Below, piece after piece: positions 1 to 7,857 of a stretch of 64,000 nucleotides of DNA; the stretch's first letter is position 1; every line of letters begins with the position of its first letter. The notes beneath the pieces are model-generated. The model saw only the letters and a program-made list of their open reading frames with translations, had not been told where the DNA came from and did no database searches. The position numbers and the translations under genes are program-made. The stretch covers positions 1 through 64,000 of the forward strand of contig JAETON010000003.1 of NCBI GenBank assembly GCA_021771695.1. The letters are read 5' to 3'. The stretch is from Lachnospiraceae bacterium (GTDB lineage: Bacteria > Bacillota > Clostridia > Lachnospirales > Lachnospiraceae).

Positions 1-105
1 ATAATTTATTTCGGTTGGCGAACCTTCATAAATTATAACACAGGAGGTTTTCTTGAAGCTAAAGCTGTCTCGGAACACACCTGCATAGCAGGTGGTTTAT
101 TTTTA
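1..105 (+). ncRNA. Possible 3' end of a structured RNA entering from the left edge
   Basis: No reading frame with a ribosome binding site covers this stretch, yet it ends in a clean intrinsic terminator (78-105). It contains short self-complementary elements such as GGTTGGCGAACC around 14-25 and AGCTAAAGCT around 57-66. That is what the tail of a stable RNA such as 6S RNA would look like. The identity is a guess, and the 5' part lies outside the window. It could equally be the 3' UTR of a gene to the left. Confidence 0.25.
78..105 (+). terminator. Intrinsic terminator
   Basis: CACCTGC and GCAGGTG form a 7-bp stem with an ATA loop (78-94), followed by a T-rich tract on the plus strand. It ends whatever transcript enters from the left edge. 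Confidence 0.7.
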
Positions 106-117
106 TGTTCATACAAC

Positions 118-147
118 AGAAAAATCCCGCCAAACACTGGCGGGATT
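118..147 (-). terminator. Intrinsic terminator below nrdG
   Basis: AATCCCGCC and GGCGGGATT form a 9-bp GC-rich stem (123-147). The minus-strand transcript continues into a T run. It is the likely end of the nrdD-nrdG transcript, and it would also stop plus-strand read-through. Confidence 0.75.
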
Positions 148-160
148 CTATCTATCAAAT

Positions 161-221
161 GAAAAGAGAGGATTAAAAATATATGAAAAACTATGTTTTA
201 AGTATATCAAAATTCCTCTCT
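161..221 (-). repeat. Long inverted repeat in the nrdG 3' region
   Basis: AGAGAGGA (165-172) and TCCTCTCT (214-221) are perfect inverted arms around an AT-rich spacer, with TTTT following on the minus strand. It may be a weak first terminator of nrdG. The rest of 148-288 is AT-rich with no gene seen. Confidence 0.35.
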
Positions 222-288
222 AATACAATGTATCAAAAATAAAATTTTCTAAACAATTTCTAAATAACTCTAAAATAATTTTGGATAC

Positions 289-780
289 TCAATCACAATG
301 GAGAACCACTCGATTTTTCTCTAAAGATTCTTTTACATCAATCACTCTCTGATTGCTGCTCCCTCTCCAATGAATTTTCGGATCATTTAATTTTTCTATG
401 TATGGGCCGTCTACCAGTACATCTGCATTCCGTACTGCTTCCAGCGTATTGACTTCATCCCAGCAAAATCCCGTATACAGCCAAATGGTTTTCTGTGGAA
501 ATTTTTCCCTGATTTCGTGAATCAAAGCTGCCACATCTACACAATTTGCCGGATGCAGCGGATCACCGCCGCTAAATGTAATTCCGCTAATATACGGCTG
601 TCCCAAAGCCTCAAACAGTTCCCCTTTTGCTTCTTTATCAAATTCCAGCCCGCCATGTATATCCCATGTTACCGGATTATGACAGTTTTTACATTTATGT
701 GTGCAGCCGGACACCCATAAAACTACACGGAGACCGTCCCCATTGAGCATATCGTCTTTCGTAATATTATGATAACGCAT
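289..780 (-). CDS. nrdG: Anaerobic ribonucleotide reductase activating protein NrdG
   Basis: NrdG is a radical SAM enzyme that places the glycyl radical on NrdD, allowing dNTP synthesis without oxygen. The 163-residue length is typical of the small NrdG family. The iron-sulphur cluster cysteines are C26, C30 and C33 (CTHKCKNC), spaced C-x3-C-x2-C. A GGDP motif near residue 72 matches the SAM-binding glycine motif. The start codon overlaps the nrdD stop by one base (TAATG), so the two genes are translationally coupled and share one transcript. The gene ends before the terminator at 118-147. The assignment is firm from motif, size and partner. Confidence 0.96.
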   Translation of the reverse strand: MRYHNITKDDMLNGDGLRVVLWVSGCTHKCKNCHNPVTWDIHGGLEFDKEAKGELFEALGQPYISGITFSGGDPLHPANCVDVAALIHEIREKFPQKTIWLYTGFCWDEVNTLEAVRNADVLVDGPYIEKLNDPKIHWRGSSNQRVIDVKESLEKNRVVLHCD

Positions 781-2900
781 TACATGGATTTCCTTTCTGC
801 AATTTCTGCCATTTTAGCATCGTTTAACCTGGTATCTCCTTTCACTCGGGAATAAGAAAGATAACCATTCATTCGATCAATCTTTGTCAAATTTCTGCTT
901 CCGCATTTCGGACAAACATCCATCTCCAACTCCTCATGACCACAGTCGTCACAATATGCCAAAGATAAATTCACCCCTTCATAATATCCCAAATCCATGG
1001 CACGGCGGACCAAAGTTTTCATTGCTTCTTTATTATAATCAATAGGATATTTCACATACTGAATTTTACCGCCATTGCTCAGCTCCCAAAATCTTCCTTC
1101 CAAATCCTGTTTTTCAATTGGTGTAATATCCTCTGTGACATGACAATGAAATGAATTACTGACATATTCTCTGTCAGAAACATTTTCTATGACACCATAT
1201 TTCTCACGGAACTGTTTCACCTGAAGTCCGCATAAATTTTCCGCAGGGGTTCCATAAATGGCATACAGCCGCCCGTCCTCCTTCTTAAACTCAGCAACCT
1301 GTTCATTGATGTATTCTAATGTTTCAAGAGCGAACTGACCATCTTCTGCCAAAGATTTATGATTATGAAGCTGCTGCAGCTCATTTAATGCCGTAATTCC
1401 AAAAGATGCTGTGGCTGATTTTAACAATGGTTTAATTTTGTCATGGATTCCCAAATGCCCTCCTAAAAATCCACCTTCACAGTATGCCAGCGGATTGGTA
1501 GATGCTTTCATCTCTCCCAAATATTCGTAGGTACGGATATGGAGCCGGCGGATCAGATTCAAATAATAATCCAGCACTTCATGAAAATCTCTGTTTTCCT
1601 GTTTTGCCTTAGCATAAATCATCGGGAGATGCAGACTGACAGCTCCAATATTAAAACGTCCCACAAAAACCGGCACATCATCCGCATCTGCCGGCTCTAT
1701 ACCGCCTCTTTCATACCATGGAGAAAGAAATGCACGGCATCCCATTGGGCTGATAATTTTCCCATATTTTTTATACATATCAGAAATATATCCTTTTCCT
1801 GTCAAGCTCAGCCAATCCGGATACATCGTCTTACTGGAGCAACGAATTCCAGCTTCAAAAACATCTTCTAACTCTTTTCCCGGTCCATGAAGATTTTCGT
1901 CATATAAAAATACAATTTTCGGAAATAGTACAGGCTTTTTATGTCCTTCTTTTCCCTGCCCTTTTCTACGCACATCCAGCATAGAAATCGATGCCATTTT
2001 TGCAAACCGCCCGGTTCCCGTTCCTGCTGTCATCGTAATAAATGGATAATCCCCGCGGCTGGAAGACACACTATTAAATTTATACTCCAGTCCTTGAAAT
2101 CCCTGTTCAAATTCACGTTCTACGTCTTTTAATGCTTCCTTCTCTGCCCTTTCCTGCGGCAATCCAAGCTCTGTATAACGTTCTAGTGCCTTCTGATAAG
2201 ATTTCTCTGCATACGGTTCCAAAATCAATTCAATATTCGGCACTGTGAATCCGCCGTACTGCTGGCTTGCTGCACTTAGTACAATATCTCCAATAACATC
2301 AAATGCAACATCTAAAGTCTTTGGCTCATTATACCAAAGATTTCCCATCTCAAATCCACCCTTCAACACCTCTTCCACATCAAACAGGCAGCAATTCATC
2401 GTATCTCTTCTAGCAGACATATCGTGAATATAAATATATCCATCCCGGCATGCTTGTATCTCTTCTGTCGTTAAAAAGAACTTTTTATATAATTCTTTGT
2501 TCAACTCATTAAAAATCAAACTTCTCTTGGTAGATACCAATGCACTGTCCGTATTGCTGTTTTCTTTATCCCCAATGTACATAATAGACTGGCTTTTTTT
2601 ATAAACTTCATCCAGCATCTGTACAAAGTCCTGCTTGTAATTGCGGTAATCCCGATAACTTTTTGCTACCAAAGGATTGGTCTGTTCCAATGCACCTTCT
2701 ACTACATTATGCATTTCCGAAATATGCACTTCATCTTTGTGCATATCTTCTACTTTCTTTGTTACAAAATCACAGATAAAATCCAATTCTTCCTGCGTAA
2801 ATTTTACCAACGCACGGTATGCCGATTTATTCACTGCTGTAACAACTTTCTGCACATTAAAATCTTCTCTGGCTCCGTCTTTCTTTACTACCCGAATCAT
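780..2900 (-). CDS. nrdD: Anaerobic ribonucleoside-triphosphate reductase NrdD
   Basis: Class III ribonucleotide reductase, 706 residues, which reduces ribonucleoside triphosphates to dNTPs under strict anaerobiosis. The first ~90 residues look like an ATP-cone allosteric domain (RVVKKDGAREDFNVQKV). The zinc site near the C terminus is visible as C650, C653, C663 and C666. The glycyl-radical residue is G679 within RMNGYLSYSR. A purine-rich ribosome binding site precedes the ATG. Two NrdR boxes lie just upstream. nrdG follows with a one-base overlap. Together these features describe the standard oxygen-sensitive dNTP module of obligate anaerobes. Confidence 0.97.
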   Translation of the reverse strand: MIRVVKKDGAREDFNVQKVVTAVNKSAYRALVKFTQEELDFICDFVTKKVEDMHKDEVHISEMHNVVEGALEQTNPLVAKSYRDYRNYKQDFVQMLDEVYKKSQSIMYIGDKENSNTDSALVSTKRSLIFNELNKELYKKFFLTTEEIQACRDGYIYIHDMSARRDTMNCCLFDVEEVLKGGFEMGNLWYNEPKTLDVAFDVIGDIVLSAASQQYGGFTVPNIELILEPYAEKSYQKALERYTELGLPQERAEKEALKDVEREFEQGFQGLEYKFNSVSSSRGDYPFITMTAGTGTGRFAKMASISMLDVRRKGQGKEGHKKPVLFPKIVFLYDENLHGPGKELEDVFEAGIRCSSKTMYPDWLSLTGKGYISDMYKKYGKIISPMGCRAFLSPWYERGGIEPADADDVPVFVGRFNIGAVSLHLPMIYAKAKQENRDFHEVLDYYLNLIRRLHIRTYEYLGEMKASTNPLAYCEGGFLGGHLGIHDKIKPLLKSATASFGITALNELQQLHNHKSLAEDGQFALETLEYINEQVAEFKKEDGRLYAIYGTPAENLCGLQVKQFREKYGVIENVSDREYVSNSFHCHVTEDITPIEKQDLEGRFWELSNGGKIQYVKYPIDYNKEAMKTLVRRAMDLGYYEGVNLSLAYCDDCGHEELEMDVCPKCGSRNLTKIDRMNGYLSYSRVKGDTRLNDAKMAEIAERKSM

Positions 2901-2948
2901 AACTCCTTTTCCTCCCTCCTTCTATATCTATCTTTATCCACGCTCTAT

Positions 2949-2996
2949 ATACTATATATAGTGTCTATTCATTTCCTGTCCCACAATATTTTGTGA
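2949..2996 (-). promoter_or_regulatory. Pair of NrdR boxes upstream of nrdD
   Basis: Two 16-base palindrome-like sites occur at 2949-2964 (minus strand ACACTATATATAGTAT) and 2981-2996 (minus strand TCACAAAATATTGTGG). Both fit the known NrdR box, roughly ACACWATATWTTGTGT. Their centres are 32 bp apart, about three helical turns, which is the usual spacing for cooperative NrdR binding. They lie 50-100 bp before the nrdD start. NrdR is a dATP-sensing repressor, and its own gene is not in this window. Confidence 0.85.
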
Positions 2997-3030
2997 ATTA
3001 TTTCAATGTTACCATCCTTCTTTCGGAAAG

Positions 3031-3564
3031 TCAATACATAATCCTGCCTAATGTATAATTTTTCGGCACTGCTATTTTTTCAGAATTTTCAATTGCTTTT
3101 GCCATATACTCTCCAAAAGAAATCGGCAGATCTTTCTCTTTTTCAAACATCTTGGCAACACTCTTTTTTGTATCCAGCACAAATACAGACTTTGCAATCT
3201 GCGGATGCGCCAAAAGCTCCTTAATAATCTTTGGATCTTTTTTCCCATTTCCAAATATAACCACCTTTAAATGTCCAAAATTCAATTGATTCATTTGATG
3301 GTCTTCCCACTTTTTATTTGCATCCCCAAAAGAATCCGCCAAAAATGTTACTGATTTTGACGGTACTTTTGTTCCGGAATTACTTTTCTCATGATCAAAA
3401 TCCGCATATGAATAGCGGACCAAATATTTGTCTCCGGTTTTTTCAAATCCTAATGCAAGAATATAACAGCTGTCCTCAATATCCTTTTGATTGCTGCATC
3501 CACAACAGCCAATACAAATGACAACAGCCATAAAAATCAAAATCCATTTATGCATTGTTCTCAC
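3031..3564 (-). CDS. Short Ger(x)C-type germinant receptor lipoprotein, N-terminal domain only
   Basis: The start is GTG at 3564, because AAAGGAGG sits seven bases upstream. The gene overlaps gerB by 17 bases. The protein has a lipoprotein signal ending in a Cys-rich lipobox near residues 18-23, then sequence typical of the GerC N-terminal domain (DSCYILALGFEKTGDKYLVRYSYA and FGHLKVVIFG regions). GerC lipoproteins are normally about 370-400 residues. This one stops at 177, and only ~130 bases separate it from nrdD, so the C-terminal half is absent and not merely frameshifted away. GerC works with GerA and GerB in the spore inner membrane to sense germinants. Whether this form still functions is unknown. 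Confidence 0.75.
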   Translation of the reverse strand: MRTMHKWILIFMAVVICIGCCGCSNQKDIEDSCYILALGFEKTGDKYLVRYSYADFDHEKSNSGTKVPSKSVTFLADSFGDANKKWEDHQMNQLNFGHLKVVIFGNGKKDPKIIKELLAHPQIAKSVFVLDTKKSVAKMFEKEKDLPISFGEYMAKAIENSEKIAVPKNYTLGRIMY

Positions 3565-4603
3565 TTTGCACCCTCCTTTGCATCATCAAAAATAAAGTCA
3601 ATGGCAGCACCAAACCAATCAAAAGATTTCCATATAGGAAATATGAAAAATTATTCCAAAAAAAATCATACAAAGGAAGCAGCCAATTTGTCAGAAGAAG
3701 AAGGCCTCCATAAGACAGTAAAACTCCAGCCTTTCTTCCTTTTCCAAAAGCATGTTTTAGACTTTCATTCCCATAAAAAAGATACCCGCTGAACACGCAA
3801 AACACTCCCACAATCCAAAATGCAATCAAAAAAATATCCAGCCGTGCCATTAATCCGCCCGGCATAGCAACTCCCTGTGCCATGGACATCACAGGATTTT
3901 CATCATACACTGTCAATGTGCGTCCAAGAGAACCTGCAGTTGCACAATAAACTCCCAATAATAAAATTGCCAAGCCTAAAAATGAAGTGAATTTCATATT
4001 TCCATGCTCCATATCTCCCCGGTAAAACCATACAAACTCAACGGGGTGAAACAATGCAGCCAGTAAAAGCGTTCCCTTTCCAAAATCTTTCCAACCAAAT
4101 TCTGTCACAGCCAACTCTCGAAATGCTAAATCCGATGCACTCAGCAATAAAACAAAAATCACTGGAATTAGCACAAACCAGAAAATACCTTCCATCACCC
4201 TTCCCCTTTCCCGGAGTCCTGTCTTGTTTACAGACCATGCCAGAAACAACAGCGGGAGTCCCACAAAAAAACCCTTCCTTCCCGGCAGCAGATATCTACT
4301 GACCATAGAAATGATATAAATATAATAAAATGCTCCATTGATAAAAAAACGTATATAATAAAAAACGGCCGCCCATGGATGCTCCTTTAGCACATTTTCC
4401 ATAGAAATTCCTTTGGCAGTCTTTGCTGCAATCCAAAAATATATTCCTATGAAAATACAAGCTGCAATGACAGAAAGAACCGCACTTCCTTTATTTTCTT
4501 TTAGTACAAGTTGCGGCAGAAACAAAGCCGCCGCAGAAAATGATTCCAATATAAAAATCCGGTTCCCCTGCCGTTTTGTAATCATTTGATACTTATTTTT
4601 CAT
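3548..4603 (-). CDS. GerB-type germinant receptor permease subunit
   Basis: Integral membrane protein of 351 residues from the ATG at 4603, which AAGGAGG precedes by five bases. It belongs to the spore germination permease family (GerAB, APC superfamily) with about ten hydrophobic segments. It is the middle gene of a gerA-gerB-gerC operon, with overlaps of 11 bases with gerA and 17 with gerC. In characterised receptors the B subunit binds the germinant. The ligand cannot be told from sequence. The arrangement and size are typical and no frameshift is seen. Confidence 0.9.
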   Translation of the reverse strand: MKNKYQMITKRQGNRIFILESFSAAALFLPQLVLKENKGSAVLSVIAACIFIGIYFWIAAKTAKGISMENVLKEHPWAAVFYYIRFFINGAFYYIYIISMVSRYLLPGRKGFFVGLPLLFLAWSVNKTGLRERGRVMEGIFWFVLIPVIFVLLLSASDLAFRELAVTEFGWKDFGKGTLLLAALFHPVEFVWFYRGDMEHGNMKFTSFLGLAILLLGVYCATAGSLGRTLTVYDENPVMSMAQGVAMPGGLMARLDIFLIAFWIVGVFCVFSGYLFYGNESLKHAFGKGRKAGVLLSYGGLLLLTNWLLPLYDFFWNNFSYFLYGNLLIGLVLPLTLFLMMQRRVQSENNA

Positions 4604-6104
4604 TGTCTGCCTCCTTCTGTCTTCTTCTCGCACCGTATTTCGTAAACTGCGGACGAAATTTCATGTTTTGTAATGGTGTGCGGATCACATAGTCTTGAAA
4701 TGCCGTGGTTTTATCTCCCCGTTTCGCAGTCGTTGGATACATATAAGGAACTCCGTAACTTTCCAACCGGAATAAGTGAACAAAAACAGCCAAACATCCT
4801 AAGAAAAATCCATACAATCCCCAGAAAGCACACATGGCAATGAGAAAAAATTTTAGCAGTCGGAAAGCTCCTGTAAAGATTTCATTGGGAATTGAAAAAG
4901 AAGCAATCGCAGTCAAAGCTACAACAATTACAACAATGGTACTGACAATATGGGCATCTACTGCCGCCTGTCCTACAATCAGACCTCCTACAACCCCAAT
5001 GGTTCCTCCCAACTGTCCCGGCAGACGGATTCCTGCTTCTCTCAAAAGCTCAAAAGAAAGTTCCATTAACAGCACTTCCACGACAACCGGAAACGGTACT
5101 CCTTCTCTGGCTGAAATCAATGCCAGCAAAAAAGGCGTCGGCAAAACTTCTGGGTGATAACTTGCTAAAGCCACATAAAAGCCCGGCAGACCTACTGCTA
5201 AAAATGCCGAAATATATCGTAGAAATCTTGCAAATGTTGCTGTTTCCCATCGATTATAATAATCGTCGCTGGCTTGAAAAAATACATTCATTGTCACTGG
5301 AAGCAGCAATGCCATTGGTGAATTATCCACAATGACTGCAATTCTTCCTTCTAATAATCCACTGGCTGTTTTATCCGGACGCTGTGTCAGTTGATAAGTG
5401 GGAAATGGCGTTTTCGTATTTTTTTCTAGAAACTGCTGAAGCATTCCGCTGTCCAGCACTCCATCCACACAGATCAACTCCATTTGTGCTTTCACCTGTT
5501 CCAATACATCCTTCTGTACAAGATCATCAATATACATTAGGGCATAATCTGTTTTACTTCTGGTTCCTATCTGCTTTTGTACCACTTTTAAACGTGTATC
5601 ACGGATTCTCCTTCTTACCAGCGCTGTATTTGTGCGAAGACTTTCATTAAAACTATCCTTCGGTCCGACCATGGCAACCTCCTGATCGGCATTCTGCACA
5701 CCTCTTGTTGGCGGCATTTTACTGGAAATAAGAACAGCCTGCTCCTCTCCATCGATAAATACCACTGTATTTCCCGATAAAATTCCCGTTAATGCTTCTT
5801 CCATAGCTGCAATCCGCTTCCGATCTGCACTTTCAATCATCCATTGGTCCATCGCTTCTTTTGTAGAAACCAGTGGTTCTATAAGTAATGGTTTGATCAC
5901 AGATTCCTGTATCATTTCTGTATTTACCAATCCATCCATGTAAACCACATAAATCTTTATATTTCTCTTTTTCCCAATGGAAAATTCCTTCTTAATTAAG
6001 TCATTGCAATCCTCCATCACTGTTTCCACATATCTGATATTTTTTCTTAAATCATTGGATATTTTCCCTTTTAACTTATGATCCCGTCCATGAAACTGAT
6101 CCAT
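4593..6104 (-). CDS. GerA-type germinant receptor subunit
   Basis: Chosen start is the ATG at 6104 (MDQFHGRDHKL), giving 503 residues, because GGAAAGG lies about ten bases upstream. The upstream extension has no such site and runs into the promoter. The N-terminal ~270 residues are the soluble cytoplasmic domain. The C-terminal part carries several membrane helices, with the conserved GerAA segment rich in Pro and Gly (GVPFPVVVEVLLMELSFELLREAG region followed by RLPGQLGGTIGVVGGLIVGQAAV). GerAA subunits assemble in the FerA-like germinosome of the spore inner membrane. The gene begins an operon with gerB and a short gerC behind a sigma-G-like promoter. Confidence 0.92.
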   Translation of the reverse strand: MDQFHGRDHKLKGKISNDLRKNIRYVETVMEDCNDLIKKEFSIGKKRNIKIYVVYMDGLVNTEMIQESVIKPLLIEPLVSTKEAMDQWMIESADRKRIAAMEEALTGILSGNTVVFIDGEEQAVLISSKMPPTRGVQNADQEVAMVGPKDSFNESLRTNTALVRRRIRDTRLKVVQKQIGTRSKTDYALMYIDDLVQKDVLEQVKAQMELICVDGVLDSGMLQQFLEKNTKTPFPTYQLTQRPDKTASGLLEGRIAVIVDNSPMALLLPVTMNVFFQASDDYYNRWETATFARFLRYISAFLAVGLPGFYVALASYHPEVLPTPFLLALISAREGVPFPVVVEVLLMELSFELLREAGIRLPGQLGGTIGVVGGLIVGQAAVDAHIVSTIVVIVVALTAIASFSIPNEIFTGAFRLLKFFLIAMCAFWGLYGFFLGCLAVFVHLFRLESYGVPYMYPTTAKRGDKTTAFQDYVIRTPLQNMKFRPQFTKYGARRRQKEADNEK

Positions 6105-6130
6105 AGCAACCGACCTTTCCTTTTTTCGAT

Positions 6131-6159
6131 TAGTATGGAAAAAGAAGGATTTTTTATAC
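6131..6159 (-). promoter_or_regulatory. Sigma-G-like promoter of the ger operon
   Basis: On the minus strand GTATA (-35, at 6159-6155) is followed after 17 bases by CATACTA (-10, at 6137-6131), about 27 bases before the gerA start. This fits the forespore sigma-G consensus (GHATR, then CATXHTA). gerA operons are sigma-G dependent in Bacillus, so motif and gene function agree. Confidence 0.6.
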
Positions 6160-6188
6160 ATAAAAACAGGACCACATCTCTGTGGTCC
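6160..6188 (-). terminator. Intrinsic terminator below gntR
   Basis: GGACCACA (6169-6176) and TGTGGTCC (6181-6188) form an 8-bp stem with a 4-base loop, followed by TGTTTTTATG on the minus strand. It ends the veg-sipL-ispE-gntR transcript and separates it from gerA. Confidence 0.85.
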
Positions 6189-6203
6189 CATTCGTCTTTC
6201 TTT

Positions 6204-6878
6204 CTAATTTTCTTCTTTTATGTTACGGATAACTGCCATTTCCTGATTATACAAGTGATCCCGCATAATCTTTCTTGCTTCTTCCTTTTTCCCAGAAAAC
6301 ATTGCTTTTGCCAATTCTCTGTGTTCCCTCAACAGTGCTGCATGATACTCTGTATCTTTAATATACTCTAAACGATAGCGGTACATTTGTTCTCTTAAAT
6401 TATTTAAAATCTGAATCAGTCTTGCATTTCCCGTTGCATCAAAAATCGTATCATGAAATTCCATGTCACTGTCTGCAATCGCCGCATTATCTCCTAATTC
6501 AATAGCTTTTTCAAATTCTTTCAACGCTTTTTCAATTGTCTCTTCCGCCTCTTCATTCATCCGCTCCGCTGCCAGCTCTGCCGCCAATTCCTCCAACGAT
6601 GTGCGGACTTCCAAAACATCCCGCAAATCCTTTTCTGTAATACTGGCAACTTCTGCACCTTTTCTCGGAATCATAACAACCAAACCTTCCAGTTCCAGCT
6701 TACGAATTGCTTCTCTGACTGGTGTACGGCTGACACCCAAACGATTTGCCAATGCAATCTCCATTAAACGCTCTCCGGGAGCAAACTCTCCTGTTATAAT
6801 TGCCTGACGCAAAGTATTAAATACAACGTCACGCAGCGGCAGATATTCATTCATGTTTACCTTTAATTTATCACTCAT
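6204..6878 (-). CDS. GntR-family (FadR/FCD type) transcriptional regulator
   Basis: 224 residues. The N-terminal winged helix-turn-helix (residues ~12-80) shows the GntR signature GERLMEIALANRLGVSRTPV. The rest is an all-helical FCD effector domain with the expected acidic and histidine residues (DSDMEFHDTI, HALLREH-like segment), which in this family binds a metal and a small acid. The gene is last in a run behind ispE, with a 25-base gap and a terminator after it. The regulated genes are not evident from position. The family is clear; the target is unknown. Confidence 0.88.
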   Translation of the reverse strand: MSDKLKVNMNEYLPLRDVVFNTLRQAIITGEFAPGERLMEIALANRLGVSRTPVREAIRKLELEGLVVMIPRKGAEVASITEKDLRDVLEVRTSLEELAAELAAERMNEEAEETIEKALKEFEKAIELGDNAAIADSDMEFHDTIFDATGNARLIQILNNLREQMYRYRLEYIKDTEYHAALLREHRELAKAMFSGKKEEARKIMRDHLYNQEMAVIRNIKEEN

Positions 6879-6903
6879 CGTTTTTTACTTCCTCCTGCTT
6901 CTC

Positions 6904-7767
6904 CTATTGTATTGGCTCAACTACATAAGCCTGCTTTACATCTTTCATGCTTCGCAGTGACTCCAGTGCCTGCTTCGCCGTTTTCTGATTAGAAAAAATT
7001 CCAAAAATCGTCGGCCCGCTTCCACTCATTAAAGCCCCCATTGCTTCATGCTTCATAAGATGCTCTTTTACTTTTTGGATAATTGGATATTCCGGTATCG
7101 TTACTGTTTCCAGCACATTCTCCAGACGGCTGCAGATGCCTTTTAAATCTTTCTGCTTCAAACACTCTATCATACCATCAATATCCGGATGTCTTTCCAG
7201 CTGATCCAATTTCAAGTTTTTATAAACAAATGCCGTTGATACACTAATTCCCGGCTTTGCAATTAAAATATAACATCCCGGCATCGGATCAATCCTTGTA
7301 AGTTTCTCTCCAATTCCTTCTGCTAAAGCTGTTCCTCCCCATATGCAGTATGGAACATCTGCTCCCAATGTTACTCCGATGTCACAAAGCTCCTCTTTAG
7401 AAAGACCTAAATCAAACAATTGATTCATTCCTTTTAGTGCTGCCGCACAATCAGAACTGCCTCCTGCCATTCCGGCAGCCACAGGAATTCTTTTCTTTAA
7501 AACAATCTTCACTCCTGTTTGAATCTGATATTTCTCTTTCATTAAGGCCGCCGCACGGTATACCAGATTTTTCTCATCTGTCGGAAGAAAAGAAAGATTA
7601 CAGTTCATGGAAACTTGATTCTCTTGTGTCTTTTCCATTGTTAAAGTATCATAAAGTCCCACCATCTGCATAATCATCTTAACTTCATGATACCCATCCG
7701 GGCGTCTCCTCAAAACATCCAGCCCAAGATTAATTTTTCCATATGATTTTAGAACAATATGGTCCAT
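6904..7767 (-). CDS. ispE: 4-diphosphocytidyl-2-C-methyl-D-erythritol kinase IspE
   Basis: GHMP-family kinase of 287 residues that phosphorylates CDP-methylerythritol in the non-mevalonate isoprenoid pathway. Visible motifs are the N-terminal YGKINLGLDVLRRRPDGYHE segment, the ATP-binding glycine loop PVAAGMAGGSSDCAAAL near residue 95, and the C-terminal MSGSGPTIFGIF motif near residue 245. Length and motifs are standard. AAAGGAG precedes the ATG by six bases. It lies between sipL and gntR in an apparent operon started by veg, an arrangement that recurs in Clostridia. Confidence 0.96.
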   Translation of the reverse strand: MDHIVLKSYGKINLGLDVLRRRPDGYHEVKMIMQMVGLYDTLTMEKTQENQVSMNCNLSFLPTDEKNLVYRAAALMKEKYQIQTGVKIVLKKRIPVAAGMAGGSSDCAAALKGMNQLFDLGLSKEELCDIGVTLGADVPYCIWGGTALAEGIGEKLTRIDPMPGCYILIAKPGISVSTAFVYKNLKLDQLERHPDIDGMIECLKQKDLKGICSRLENVLETVTIPEYPIIQKVKEHLMKHEAMGALMSGSGPTIFGIFSNQKTAKQALESLRSMKDVKQAYVVEPIQ

Positions 7768-7857
7768 ATCTGCTCCTTTATCCTATTGAAAGTATTTACT
7801 TTTCTAATATACTTGTATACAACACATTATAATATTGTTCTAAAAAAAATGCAATCC

